DNA of 64,000 nucleotides from CAYFZO01 sp965223735 (lineage in GTDB: Bacteria; Pseudomonadota; Gammaproteobacteria; Poriferisulfidales; Oxydemutatoraceae), in contig OZ245010.1 of assembly GCA_965223735.1 (NCBI GenBank), positions 62,001 through 126,000 on the forward strand, written 5' to 3'. Below the pieces are notes generated by a model. The model saw nothing but the letters and a program-made list of their open reading frames with translations, did no database searches and had not been told where the DNA came from. Numbering within the stretch: the first letter of the stretch is position 1; every line of letters begins with the position of its first letter. A program made the position numbers and the translations under genes. This document shows positions 49,980 to 58,022 of the stretch, in pieces.

Positions 49980-51248
49980 TTATTCCGGTTTTTCCCAGGG
50001 CGGCAGCTTTTTCGCGAGCCTGACATTTTTAAGTTTTACATAATCCGGCAGGCCGCGTTTGAACGGCGGATAGGCTTCTCCCTGTATCAGCGGTTCGAGG
50101 TAAGTCCGGCAGCGCCGCGTGATATGGAAGCCGTTTTCCGTAATGTAGTTTCGCGGCATTTTCTTTTCGCAGTTTGCGACTTTCTGCAGCGCCGTCGCGC
50201 CGATCGTCCAGCGGTAGGGACGGCTTGACTGGCGCACGATGGTCGTCATCACCGACTGGCGGCCTTCCAGCGCAAATTCGACTGCGGCGCAGCCCAGCGC
50301 GTAGGCTTGCTCCACGTCCACCTGCGAGGCGATGTGGCGCGCCGAACGCTGCAGGTAGTCCGAGACCGCCCAATGATACTTGAAGCCCAGTGCCTGTTTG
50401 ATGGTTCCCGCCAGCATCAGCGCGACTCCGCCGAGTTGCTGGTGCCCGAACGCGTCGCGGGTGCCGGCGTCGGCGAGTAGCCGCCCGCGTTTGTCCCGCA
50501 AGCCCTCGGAGACGACGATCACGCAATAACCGCATTGCCTGACGCACTGCCTGACGCGCGCCAGAAACTTGCGCCGGTCAAAGGGGATCTCCGGGAACAG
50601 GATGATATGCGGCGGCTCCCCGTCGCGTTCGCCTGCGAGACCGCCGGCCGCCGCGATCCAGCCCGCGTGCCTGCCCATGACCTCGAGAATGAACACCTTG
50701 GTCGAGGTTTCGCACATCGAGGCGACATCGAGGCCCGCCTCGCGGGTCGAGACCGCGACGTATTTTGCGACCGAACCGAAACCCGGGCAGTTGTCGGTGT
50801 GGGCAAGATCGTTGTCCACCGTTTTCGGGATGCCGATGCAGGTGATCGGGAAGCCCAGCTCCCTGCCGATCAGCGAGACTTTGTGCGTCGTGTCCTGCGA
50901 GTCGCCGCCGCCGTTGTACAGGAAGTAGCCGATGTTGTGGGCTTGGAATACCTCGATCAGGCGCCGGTATTCGGCGCGGTTTTCCCCGATATCCTGCATC
51001 CGGTAGCGGCACGAGCCGTACGCACCGGCCGGCGTATGCCTGAGAGCCGCGATCGCGCCAGCGCTTTCCTTCCCGGTATCGACGAGTTCCTCATTCAGGG
51101 CGCCGATGATGCCGTTGAGCCCGGCGATCACGCTGTTGACCCTGTCTTTATGACGGCGTGCGGTTTCAATGACGCCGGCGGCGGTGGCGTTGATGACGGC
51201 GGTCACGCCGCCCGATTGCGCGTAGAAGATGTTGGGCTTTCCCGCCAT
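49980..51248 (-). CDS. pfp: Pyrophosphate-dependent 6-phosphofructokinase
   Basis: The enzyme interconverts fructose 6-phosphate and fructose 1,6-bisphosphate with PPi in place of ATP, reversibly. The 422-residue product contains IFYAQSGGVTAVINATAAGV, the substrate/phosphate loop LYNGGGDSQDTTHKVSL (Asp in GGDSQDT marks PPi specificity), TCIGIPKTVDNDLAHTDNCP and ILEVMGRHAGWIAAAGGLAG. PPi-PFK is common in methanotrophs and chemoautotrophic gammaproteobacteria and can work in the Calvin cycle. An upstream TTG at 51254 is less likely than ATG 51248. Followed closely by the CbbQ/NorQ relic and divergent from adk. Confidence 0.93.
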   Translation of the reverse strand: MAGKPNIFYAQSGGVTAVINATAAGVIETARRHKDRVNSVIAGLNGIIGALNEELVDTGKESAGAIAALRHTPAGAYGSCRYRMQDIGENRAEYRRLIEVFQAHNIGYFLYNGGGDSQDTTHKVSLIGRELGFPITCIGIPKTVDNDLAHTDNCPGFGSVAKYVAVSTREAGLDVASMCETSTKVFILEVMGRHAGWIAAAGGLAGERDGEPPHIILFPEIPFDRRKFLARVRQCVRQCGYCVIVVSEGLRDKRGRLLADAGTRDAFGHQQLGGVALMLAGTIKQALGFKYHWAVSDYLQRSARHIASQVDVEQAYALGCAAVEFALEGRQSVMTTIVRQSSRPYRWTIGATALQKVANCEKKMPRNYITENGFHITRRCRTYLEPLIQGEAYPPFKRGLPDYVKLKNVRLAKKLPPWEKPE

Positions 51249-51372
51249 GATCAAGAGGTGGGTGAAAGAAAGCGATTATATCGCCTGTATTGCATCCTGC
51301 GTCGTCCCGATTGAGATTTCGGGTTACGATGCATAATACGCGTGTTCAGCATTGTCTCCGGTTCTCATTGAT

Positions 51373-52041
51373 ATGCGCATCATTCTTCTCGGTCCGCCGG
51401 GTGCCGGCAAGGGCACGCAGGCAAGGTTTATCTGTGAGGCGCTCGGGATTCCCCAGATCTCGACCGGCGATATGCTGCGCGAGGCGGTGCGTGAAGGCAC
51501 GCCGGCGGGGCGGCGCGCCGCGAAGATCATGGCGGCGGGCGAGTTGGTGCCCGATGAGCTGACCGTCGAACTGGTCAGGCGGCGTATCGCCGCGCCCGAC
51601 TGCCGCGGCGGTTTCTTGTTTGACGGTTTTCCCAGAACCCCGGGTCAGGCCGAGGCGCTTGATCGCGGAGGCGTTGACATCGACTGCGTGATCGAGATCG
51701 CCGTCTCCGACGAAGAGATTATCCGCCGTATGGGTGGACGCTGCGTGCACCCGGAATCTGGGCGCACGTATCATGCGGTGTTCAGTCCGCCCGAGGTCGA
51801 AGGCCGGGATGACGTCACCGGCGAGGCGCTGGTGCAGCGCGATGACGATCGCGGTGAAGTGGTCGCAAAACGGCTTAAGGTCTATCACGAGCAGACGGCG
51901 CCGCTGGTTGCCCATTACCGCGAGGTCGCCCGCCAGTCCGACGCCATCTGTTATGTTCAGGTGGACGGCGCACGCGACATCTCCGCAGTGCGCGACGACA
52001 TTGTGCAGGTATTGCAGGCCGGGGCGGTTGGCGGTGCATAG
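51373..52041 (+). CDS. adk: Adenylate kinase
   Basis: Adk equilibrates AMP, ADP and ATP. From ATG 51373 the 222-residue product has the P-loop ILLGPPGAGKGTQARFI, IPQISTGDMLREAV, a long-form LID domain (GRCVHPESGRTYHAVFSPP), FLFDGFPRTPGQAEAL and RDDDRGEVVAKRLKVYHEQT. It ends in TAG overlapping the downstream reductase start. Confidence 0.96.
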   Translation: MRIILLGPPGAGKGTQARFICEALGIPQISTGDMLREAVREGTPAGRRAAKIMAAGELVPDELTVELVRRRIAAPDCRGGFLFDGFPRTPGQAEALDRGGVDIDCVIEIAVSDEEIIRRMGGRCVHPESGRTYHAVFSPPEVEGRDDVTGEALVQRDDDRGEVVAKRLKVYHEQTAPLVAHYREVARQSDAICYVQVDGARDISAVRDDIVQVLQAGAVGGA

Positions 52042-53038
52042 GATACGGTTTCAATGCAGCGACCGCGAAGTGGTTGCCGAGCACGGTGAAACCGTGCTCG
52101 AGGCCGCGATCCGCGCCGGGCTGAACGTTGATTACGGCTGCAACGGAGGCAATTGCGGGCGTTGCGTCGCGCGGTTGATTGAAGGCGAGATTGAAAAGAC
52201 CCGCCACTACGATTACGTGCAAAGCGTGGCTGAAAAGGCGCAGAAGCAATTCCTGATGTGCAGTTACGCGCCGGTATCCGGCCTCGTTCTCGAAGCGCGG
52301 ATGGCGGATCAGGACGAGTCGATCCCCGAGCAGAAGTTGCGTGTCAAGGTCAGGAAAGTCGATGAGGTCGCCGACGGCGTGTGTATTCTGCGCCTTCGCA
52401 CGCCGCGCAGTCAGCGCCTGAGGTTTATGGCCGGGCAGTATGCGCGGCTGTCCGGTGAGCATTTCGGCGGGACCCGGCGCTCGATTGCAAGTTGCCCCTG
52501 CGAGGACCGACGGCTTGAATTTCACGTGCCGCGCACAGGCAGCGAGTTCAGCGATTACGTTTTCGGGCGGTGCAGGGTCGGCGATGAACTCGATGTTGCG
52601 GCGCCGTTCGGAAATTTCTTTTTTCGGGAGGAGTTGCGTCGTGCGCCTCGGAGCATGGTGTTGCTGGTCGCGTTCGAGACCGGCTTCGCGCCGATCAAGA
52701 GCTTGGTCGAGCACGTCACCGGCCGCGAGGAGGACGTGCCGCTTTATTTGTACTGGATTACGACCACGGGGGGCGGGCCTTACCTCGACAATTTATGCCG
52801 CGCTTGGAACGATGCGTTCGACCGCTTTATTTATACGCCGGTGATGGCGAAGGCGGGTGGTGATCAGGCGATGCAGGCTTGCGCCCGGCTGATTGCCGAT
52901 CGTTTCCCCGATCTGTCCGCGAGCGACGTGTATCTCTGCACGCCGACCGCGGACGACGTTGTCGCCCGCGCATGCCTTGAACGCGGCCTCGACCCCGCGC
53001 GGCTGTTTCACGAGGGGGTGCACGGGCTGCCTGTGTAA
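52034..53038 (+). CDS. [2Fe-2S] ferredoxin/FAD/NAD(P)H oxidoreductase (CDP-6-deoxyhexose reductase-like)
   Basis: Three domains can be seen. Residues 1-90 are a plant-type ferredoxin (YGCNGGNCGRC plus a later Cys in QKQFLMCSY). Residues about 100-200 are a FAD-binding barrel (FMAGQYARLSG, GGTRRSIASCPCEDRRLEFH). The rest is an NAD(P)-binding domain (LLVAFETGFAPIKSLVEHVT, SDVYLCTPTADDVVARACLE). This is the architecture of phenol/toluene/methane monooxygenase reductases and of CDP-6-deoxy-delta-3,4-glucoseen reductase (AscD). It starts at GTG 52034 (or TTG 52028), overlapping the adk stop. The terminal electron acceptor is unknown; no oxygenase lies nearby. Confidence 0.85.
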   Translation: MHRIRFQCSDREVVAEHGETVLEAAIRAGLNVDYGCNGGNCGRCVARLIEGEIEKTRHYDYVQSVAEKAQKQFLMCSYAPVSGLVLEARMADQDESIPEQKLRVKVRKVDEVADGVCILRLRTPRSQRLRFMAGQYARLSGEHFGGTRRSIASCPCEDRRLEFHVPRTGSEFSDYVFGRCRVGDELDVAAPFGNFFFREELRRAPRSMVLLVAFETGFAPIKSLVEHVTGREEDVPLYLYWITTTGGGPYLDNLCRAWNDAFDRFIYTPVMAKAGGDQAMQACARLIADRFPDLSASDVYLCTPTADDVVARACLERGLDPARLFHEGVHGLPV

Positions 53039-53393
53039 GGCCGGAAAACGCAACCCCGCATAATACCTGTCTGCCTCTGTTCATGGCGGCCTGAGGACAG
53101 ACTTTTTGTCCGGACGGCTCGCGGGAGTTCGACGGCCGCCTGCCGGAGGGTTCGATCAATTGACACCCCCCGAACCTCGCGCGACACTTGCCCGTTTGTT
53201 CCGTATCACGGCGGCCTCAAACAGCTGCGCGACGACCAGGATTTCACCGTGTGATACGGGGGCGCGGACAATGATCTCCTGGAAACGGGCAAACGGGGAA
53301 GAGCAGCATGGATTGGCCCTGGATTGGCCCTGGATTCAGGTGGCCGACATGATTTGCGGTACACCTCGCTGCTCCGGCCCCCTCACACAGCCG
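53039..53393. other. Intergenic stretch with an 11-base tandem duplication
   Basis: No recognisable gene. GATTGGCCCTG occurs twice in tandem at 53311-53332. The stretch leads into the TPR remnant and is probably decayed sequence. Confidence 0.5.
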
Positions 53394-53912
53394 CTATGGC
53401 GTCAGCACGGCCGCGATGTCTTGTGGCAACTGAACATCATAATTTCCGCTCAAATGCCTCAACGCTTTCGTGGTCTTCACGGAATCGCGCAACCATATCC
53501 ATATCTTGGCCCCAGTGGCCCTGGCAGCAATCAGGTCTGAATGGGCTGCTTGCCAATTTTGCAAGCGCAGCTGACATACGCCGCGATAGTAATAGTTCGG
53601 GGCGTTCTCCGGGCTCAGTTTCATCGCTTTGTTGAAGTCTTTAAAGGCCCGATCAAAATCTCCTTTTTCACAGTAAGTCTTGCCGCGATTGAAATAGGCA
53701 GAGATGAAATCCGGGTCCAGTTCTATCGCTTTGTTGAAGTCTTCAATGACCCGATCAAATTTAGCTTCGCGATAGCGGCGACGCGCCACGACAGCCAACG
53801 CGAGGCGCATTTCGCGGCACTGGTCGAAGCAGTATTTCCGGGGCGCATTGAACAAGTGCTCAGCGACAACGGGAGCGAATTTCAGGGGCTTTCTCCGACT
53901 GCGCGAAAGCAC
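53394..53912 (-). pseudogene. Truncated TPR protein with an N-terminus read from antisense transposase DNA
   Basis: The C-terminal 130 residues are tetratricopeptide repeats: FDRVIEDFNKAIELDPDFIS, AYFNRGKTYCEKGDFDRAFK, DFNKAMKLSPENAPNYYYRG, then WQAAHSDLIAARATGAKIW and a tail ending VQLPQDIAAVLTP. The first 45 residues of the open frame come from the antisense strand of the integrase remnant (53783-54137), so they are not native. The true gene probably began beyond this junction and was cut by the insertion. Confidence 0.6.
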
Positions 53913-54137
53913 GGGGGTGGCGCCATTGCCACACCGACCCGTGCAGCCCGAAAATGAATGCCTTCAGCGAACGGTTGCACCGTGCAGAAAGAAATGGGTG
54001 GACTGCGAGGAGGCCTGCTGCTTGACGATGTGCGGGAATTCAACGCTCGCCTGCCGGGTTATCCGGGGCGCTATGATAACCGGCGCCCGCACCGGGGACT
54101 CGACAACCTGACGCCCGGCCAGATGCTTGCCGAATAG
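53783..54137 (+). pseudogene. Remnant of an integrase-type (rve) transposase C-terminal domain
   Basis: The forward strand contains AHFAALVEAVFPGRIEQVL, LSDNGSEFQGLSPTARKHGG and, after frame changes and a TGA, DDVREFNARLPGYPGRYDNR and RRPHRGLDNLTPGQMLAE before TAG 54135-54137. These are the DNGSEF catalytic block and the C-terminal 'NxRRPHxGLxxxTPxxxL' of IS481/IS3-like transposases. The catalytic Glu region is scrambled by frameshifts. It may belong to the same element type as the helix-turn-helix fragment at 23998-24140. Confidence 0.7.
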
Positions 54138-54231
54138 TTGCCCCTGATGTCCCATATAGCGGCGCCCGCATACAAAACATTGCATTGTCGGCGTTGCCGA
54201 TTATCATATCGGGTACCAGTTTGCTAGGCAT

Positions 54232-55449
54232 TTGAACATTTCCACATCTCAAGGTCAGCGCGTCCTTTCCGGTATGCGGCCGACGGGGAGACTCCACCTC
54301 GGCCACTATCACGGCGTACTCAAGCAGTGGGTTGAATTGCAACTTGCCCACGAGTGCTTCTTCTTTGTCGCGGACTGGCACGCGCTGACGACGCATTATG
54401 AGGAAACGCATGACATTTCGGACAACGTCATCGAGATGGTCATCGACTGGCTCGCGTGCGGTGTCAACCCGAGTTCGGCGACCCTGTTCATTCAGTCGCG
54501 CGTCGCCGAGCACGCCGAGTTGCACTTGCTGCTGTCGATGGTCACGCCGCTCGGCTGGCTCGAGCGGGTTCCAAGCTATAAGGAGCAGCGCAACCATCTC
54601 AAGGACCGCGACTTGATGACTTACGGCTTTCTGGGATACCCGTTACTGCAAAGCGCCGACATCCTGATTTACAAGTCAAACCTGGTGCCGGTCGGGGAAG
54701 ATCAGGTCTCGCACGTTGAATTGACGCGCGAGGTCGCGCGCCGTTTCAATTATCTTTACGGACGCGAGACTGATTTCGAGAAAAAAGCCGAGGAAGCGAT
54801 CGACAAGATTGGCAAGAAGAATGCCGCGATGTATCGTAAGTTGCGCAAGGACTACCGGGAGAACGGCGATACCGAGTCGTTCGGGGTCGCGCGCGCGTTG
54901 CTGGACTCTCAGCAGAACCTGTCGGTCGGGGACCGCGAGCGTCTGTACGGTTATCTCGAGGGTTCCGGCAGGATTCTGCTGCCCGAGCCTGCCGCGTTGC
55001 TCGCCGAAGCGCCGAAGATGCCCGGTCTCGACGGTGAAAAGATGTCGAAGTCCTACGGCAATACGATTTCGCTGCGCGAGCCGGACCGGGCGATTGAGAC
55101 GAAACTCCGCACGATGCCGACCGATCCGGCGCGCGTCAGGCGCACCGACCCGGGCGACCCTGAAAAGTGCCCGGTGTGGCCGCTGCACCATATCTACTCC
55201 ACCGAAGACACCCGCGATTGGGTGCAACAGGGGTGCCGTTCCGCCGGCATCGGCTGCATCGAGTGCAAGCAGCCGTTGATAGACGCGGTGAAGGCCGAAG
55301 TCGGCCCGATCCGTGCGCGTGCCGCCGAGTACGCCGAGGACCGGCGGACGGTGCAGAAGATTATCACCGAAGGTAACGAGGCCGCCCGCGCCGTGGCGCA
55401 CGACACGCTCGACGAGGTGCGCAAGGCGATGGGGGTTTCATACAGATAG
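54232..55449 (+). CDS. trpS: Tryptophanyl-tRNA synthetase (long form)
   Basis: TrpS charges tRNA-Trp. The 405-residue product uses TTG 54232, because the conserved VLSGMRPTGRLHLGHYHG (HIGH motif) starts only 10 residues later and no earlier ATG exists. It has the class I signature GEKMSKSYGN (KMSKS) near residue 265, MVTPLGWLERVPSYKEQRNH and the Trp-binding VGEDQVSHVELTREVARRFN. It carries the insert of the roughly 400-residue proteobacterial form between the two signatures. trpS-scpA-scpB-rluB is a conserved order. Confidence 0.95.
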   Translation: MNISTSQGQRVLSGMRPTGRLHLGHYHGVLKQWVELQLAHECFFFVADWHALTTHYEETHDISDNVIEMVIDWLACGVNPSSATLFIQSRVAEHAELHLLLSMVTPLGWLERVPSYKEQRNHLKDRDLMTYGFLGYPLLQSADILIYKSNLVPVGEDQVSHVELTREVARRFNYLYGRETDFEKKAEEAIDKIGKKNAAMYRKLRKDYRENGDTESFGVARALLDSQQNLSVGDRERLYGYLEGSGRILLPEPAALLAEAPKMPGLDGEKMSKSYGNTISLREPDRAIETKLRTMPTDPARVRRTDPGDPEKCPVWPLHHIYSTEDTRDWVQQGCRSAGIGCIECKQPLIDAVKAEVGPIRARAAEYAEDRRTVQKIITEGNEAARAVAHDTLDEVRKAMGVSYR

Positions 55450-55460
55450 AATAGGCGGGT

Positions 55461-56303
55461 ATGAACAAAGACACGTACACTGACCCGACTCCGATCAGGC
55501 CGGTGCCGGACGCCGTGTCCGGGATGCGCGACGACGCGTCGCCCGCCGTCGTCGAGGGCAAGGTTTTCACTGAAGTTCCAGAGGACCTGTACATTCCCCC
55601 CGACGCATTGCTTGTTCTTCTGGAATCGTTTGAAGGCCCGCTCGACCTGCTGCTGTACCTGATCCGCCGCCGGAATTTCGACATTTTGGCGCTGCCGGTC
55701 GCCGAGATCACCAGGCAGTACATGCAGTACATCGACAAGATGCAGGAGTTGCGTCTGGAACTCGCGGCCGACTACCTGGTGATGGCGGCGATGCTCGCCG
55801 AGATCAAGTCGCGGATGCTGCTGCCGCGTCCGCCGGCCGAGGAGGAGGAAGAGGATCCGCGCGCCGAACTGGTGCGCCGCCTGCTCGAGTATCAGCGCTT
55901 CAAGGACGCGGCGGAGAAGATTGATTTTCTGCCGAGACTCGAGCGCGACCTGACGCTGGTGGTGACGCCGTCTCCCGGAGCCAAGCCCGAGAAGACTTGG
56001 CCCAACGTCGGCATGGGCGACATTGTCGCGGTGCTGCAGGAGGCGCTCAGGCGGTCCGAATTCGGCCGCAGTCACCACATCATGCGTGAACCTCTGTCGG
56101 TACGTGAACGCATGAGCCGCATACTCTCGCTGACGGCAACCCGGGAATTTGTCGCGCTCGGCGACTGCTTCAGCGCGGAGGAGGGGCGCAGCGGCGTGGT
56201 GGTCGTTCTGCTCGCGCTGCTTGAACTCATGCGTTCGCACGCGGTTGAAGTCGTGCAGATCTCCCTGTTCGGCCCGATCCGCGTGCGCAGGGTATATCAG
56301 TGA
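55461..56303 (+). CDS. scpA: Segregation and condensation protein A
   Basis: ScpA is the kleisin of the SMC-ScpAB condensin. The 280-residue product has a variable, acidic N-terminal tail, then LESFEGPLDLLLYLIRRRNF, DILALPVAEITRQYMQYIDK, DYLVMAAMLAEIKSRMLLP and a C-terminal winged-helix region (VREPLSVRERMSRILSL-like). Starts 11 bases after trpS; the stop overlaps the scpB start. Confidence 0.93.
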   Translation: MNKDTYTDPTPIRPVPDAVSGMRDDASPAVVEGKVFTEVPEDLYIPPDALLVLLESFEGPLDLLLYLIRRRNFDILALPVAEITRQYMQYIDKMQELRLELAADYLVMAAMLAEIKSRMLLPRPPAEEEEEDPRAELVRRLLEYQRFKDAAEKIDFLPRLERDLTLVVTPSPGAKPEKTWPNVGMGDIVAVLQEALRRSEFGRSHHIMREPLSVRERMSRILSLTATREFVALGDCFSAEEGRSGVVVVLLALLELMRSHAVEVVQISLFGPIRVRRVYQ

Positions 56304-56995
56304 TGCAGGCGCCGCGGGCGATGGACGCACGGACTTTGAAACAAACGCTGGAAGCTCTGCTGATGGCGAGTGACCGCGCGCTGACGATCGAGGAACTTGT
56401 GAACCTGTTGCTGCATCAGGGCGTCAAGGTGCAGCGCAGGGAGGTGCAGAAGGGTCTCGACACGCTGGTCGGCGAATGTGAGGGGCGTGGCGTGGAGTTG
56501 AAGCAGGTCGCGTCGGGTTATCGCTACCAGACGCGCGAGGAGTTTTCTTCGGCGATCGCCCAGTTGTGGAAGGAGAAGCCGCCCCGTTATTCGCGCGCGC
56601 TGCTCGAGACTTTGGCGCTGATCGCTTACCGTCAGCCGATTACGCGCGCCGAGATTGAAGAGGTGCGGGGGGTTTCGGTCAGCACTTACATGGTGCGTCT
56701 GCTTGAAGAACGCGAGTGGGTCAAGGTGGTCGGTCATAAGGAAGTGCCGGGGCGCCCCGCGTTGTATGCGACGACCAGGAATTTTCTTGATTACTTCAAT
56801 TTGCACGATCTCGATGAATTGCCGCCGTTGCTTGAAATTGAGGAAGTAATCCGGCGGCATCCGGAATTGCAGCTTGAGCCGGGCGACAACCCGGCGCAGG
56901 CCGTCGATGCCGCTGACCGGAGCAACGCTGCAGGCGACCCTGAAGGCGGTTTCGGCGATGGTGCCGCGGACGTCGACCGCGGGACCGGCGAGTGA
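56303..56995 (+). CDS. scpB: Segregation and condensation protein B
   Basis: ScpB stabilises the ScpA-SMC bridge. The 230-residue product has two winged-helix domains: LKQTLEALLMASDRALTIEE, ELKQVASGYRYQTREEFSSA, RYSRALLETLALIAYRQPIT, RAEIEEVRGVSVSTYMVRLL and LPEIEEV-like text LPPLLEIEEVIRR. The C-terminal tail (DAADRSNAAGDPEGG) is low-complexity. ATG 56303 overlaps the scpA stop; GTG 56300 is an alternative. Confidence 0.93.
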   Translation: MQAPRAMDARTLKQTLEALLMASDRALTIEELVNLLLHQGVKVQRREVQKGLDTLVGECEGRGVELKQVASGYRYQTREEFSSAIAQLWKEKPPRYSRALLETLALIAYRQPITRAEIEEVRGVSVSTYMVRLLEEREWVKVVGHKEVPGRPALYATTRNFLDYFNLHDLDELPPLLEIEEVIRRHPELQLEPGDNPAQAVDAADRSNAAGDPEGGFGDGAADVDRGTGE

Positions 56996-57852
56996 CCGCG
57001 GGCGCCGGCCCCGCGGTGTGTGCAGACCTTGCTCGCGGCGGCAGCCGGCGCCCCCGTGCTTCAACGAATATCAAGCGAATATCAACGGCGCCTGCATTTC
57101 AGAAGACCGGCTTTCCCGTGCTCCAGCGAATCCAGAAACTGCTCGCGGCTGAAGGAATCGGCTCGCGGCGCGAGATTGAGGACCTGATCCGTCGCGGCGA
57201 GGTACGGGTCAACGGCCGCGTCGCGCAACTCGGCGACCGCGCCGCCGTCGCCGACGAGATACGTATCGGCAGCCGGCGCGTTACCGTCCGCGGCGTGTCA
57301 ACGTCGCGCGTCATCGCTTACAACAAGCCCTGCGGGGAAATCGTCAGCCGCAGCGACCGTTTTCACAGGACTGTGTTCGCCCGGTTTCCGCGGCTCGAAC
57401 ACGGGCGCTGGATCGCCGTCGGGCGTTTGGATGTCAATACTTCGGGGTTGCTGCTAGCGTGCAACGACGGTGAACTCGCGCATCGGTTGATGCATCCCTC
57501 GTACCGGATACCCCGCACCTACCGTGTGCGTGTCAGGGGAGAGGTTGACGACGATGTTTTGCGGCGGTTGCTCAAAGGTGTTGTGCTCGGAGAACGCACC
57601 GCACGATTTGAATCGGTTCGGAAGGAAGGCGACGCAGGCGGCGCGAACCGCTGGTTTGAAGTGATGTTGCGCGAAGGCCGCAACCGTGAGGTGCGACGGC
57701 TGTGGGCGTCTCAGGGACTCGAGGTCAGCCGCCTGGTCAGAACCGCTTTTGCAGGCATTGTCCTCGATACACGTCCCGGCGCCGTGCGCGAACTCAGCCG
57801 GGAAGAGTCGGCGGGACTGTATCGTGCGGTCGGTCTTGAACCGCCCGCGTGA
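56992..57852 (+). CDS. rluB: 23S rRNA pseudouridine synthase, RluB-type
   Basis: RluB makes pseudouridine 2605 in 23S rRNA. The product has an S4 RNA-binding domain (RIQKLLAAEGIGSRREIEDL, IRRGEVRVNGRVAQLGD) and a catalytic domain with RWIAVGRLDVNTSGLLL containing the catalytic Asp, RTYRVRVRGEVDDD and EGRNREVRRLWASQGLEV. A GTG at 56992 overlaps the scpB stop and gives 286 residues with a 42-residue basic leader; GTG 57118, right before the S4 domain, is an equally plausible start. The specific target U2605 is inferred from family and gene order. Confidence 0.9.
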   Translation: MTAGAGPAVCADLARGGSRRPRASTNIKRISTAPAFQKTGFPVLQRIQKLLAAEGIGSRREIEDLIRRGEVRVNGRVAQLGDRAAVADEIRIGSRRVTVRGVSTSRVIAYNKPCGEIVSRSDRFHRTVFARFPRLEHGRWIAVGRLDVNTSGLLLACNDGELAHRLMHPSYRIPRTYRVRVRGEVDDDVLRRLLKGVVLGERTARFESVRKEGDAGGANRWFEVMLREGRNREVRRLWASQGLEVSRLVRTAFAGIVLDTRPGAVRELSREESAGLYRAVGLEPPA

Positions 57853-58022
57853 CCGGGTGAGGTGTCGATGTCACCCCCCGCGTTCAGGCGGTTTGCGCTT
57901 CGGAAAGACAGGGTATTGCCGCTTTCCGGCGCGACATGCGGCGTAAAAGTGCTTGCGCCGCAGGCATATACGCGCTACAAACGACAGTTTCAGAGTGATT
58001 GAGGATGTGAGGACGGAGTCCC

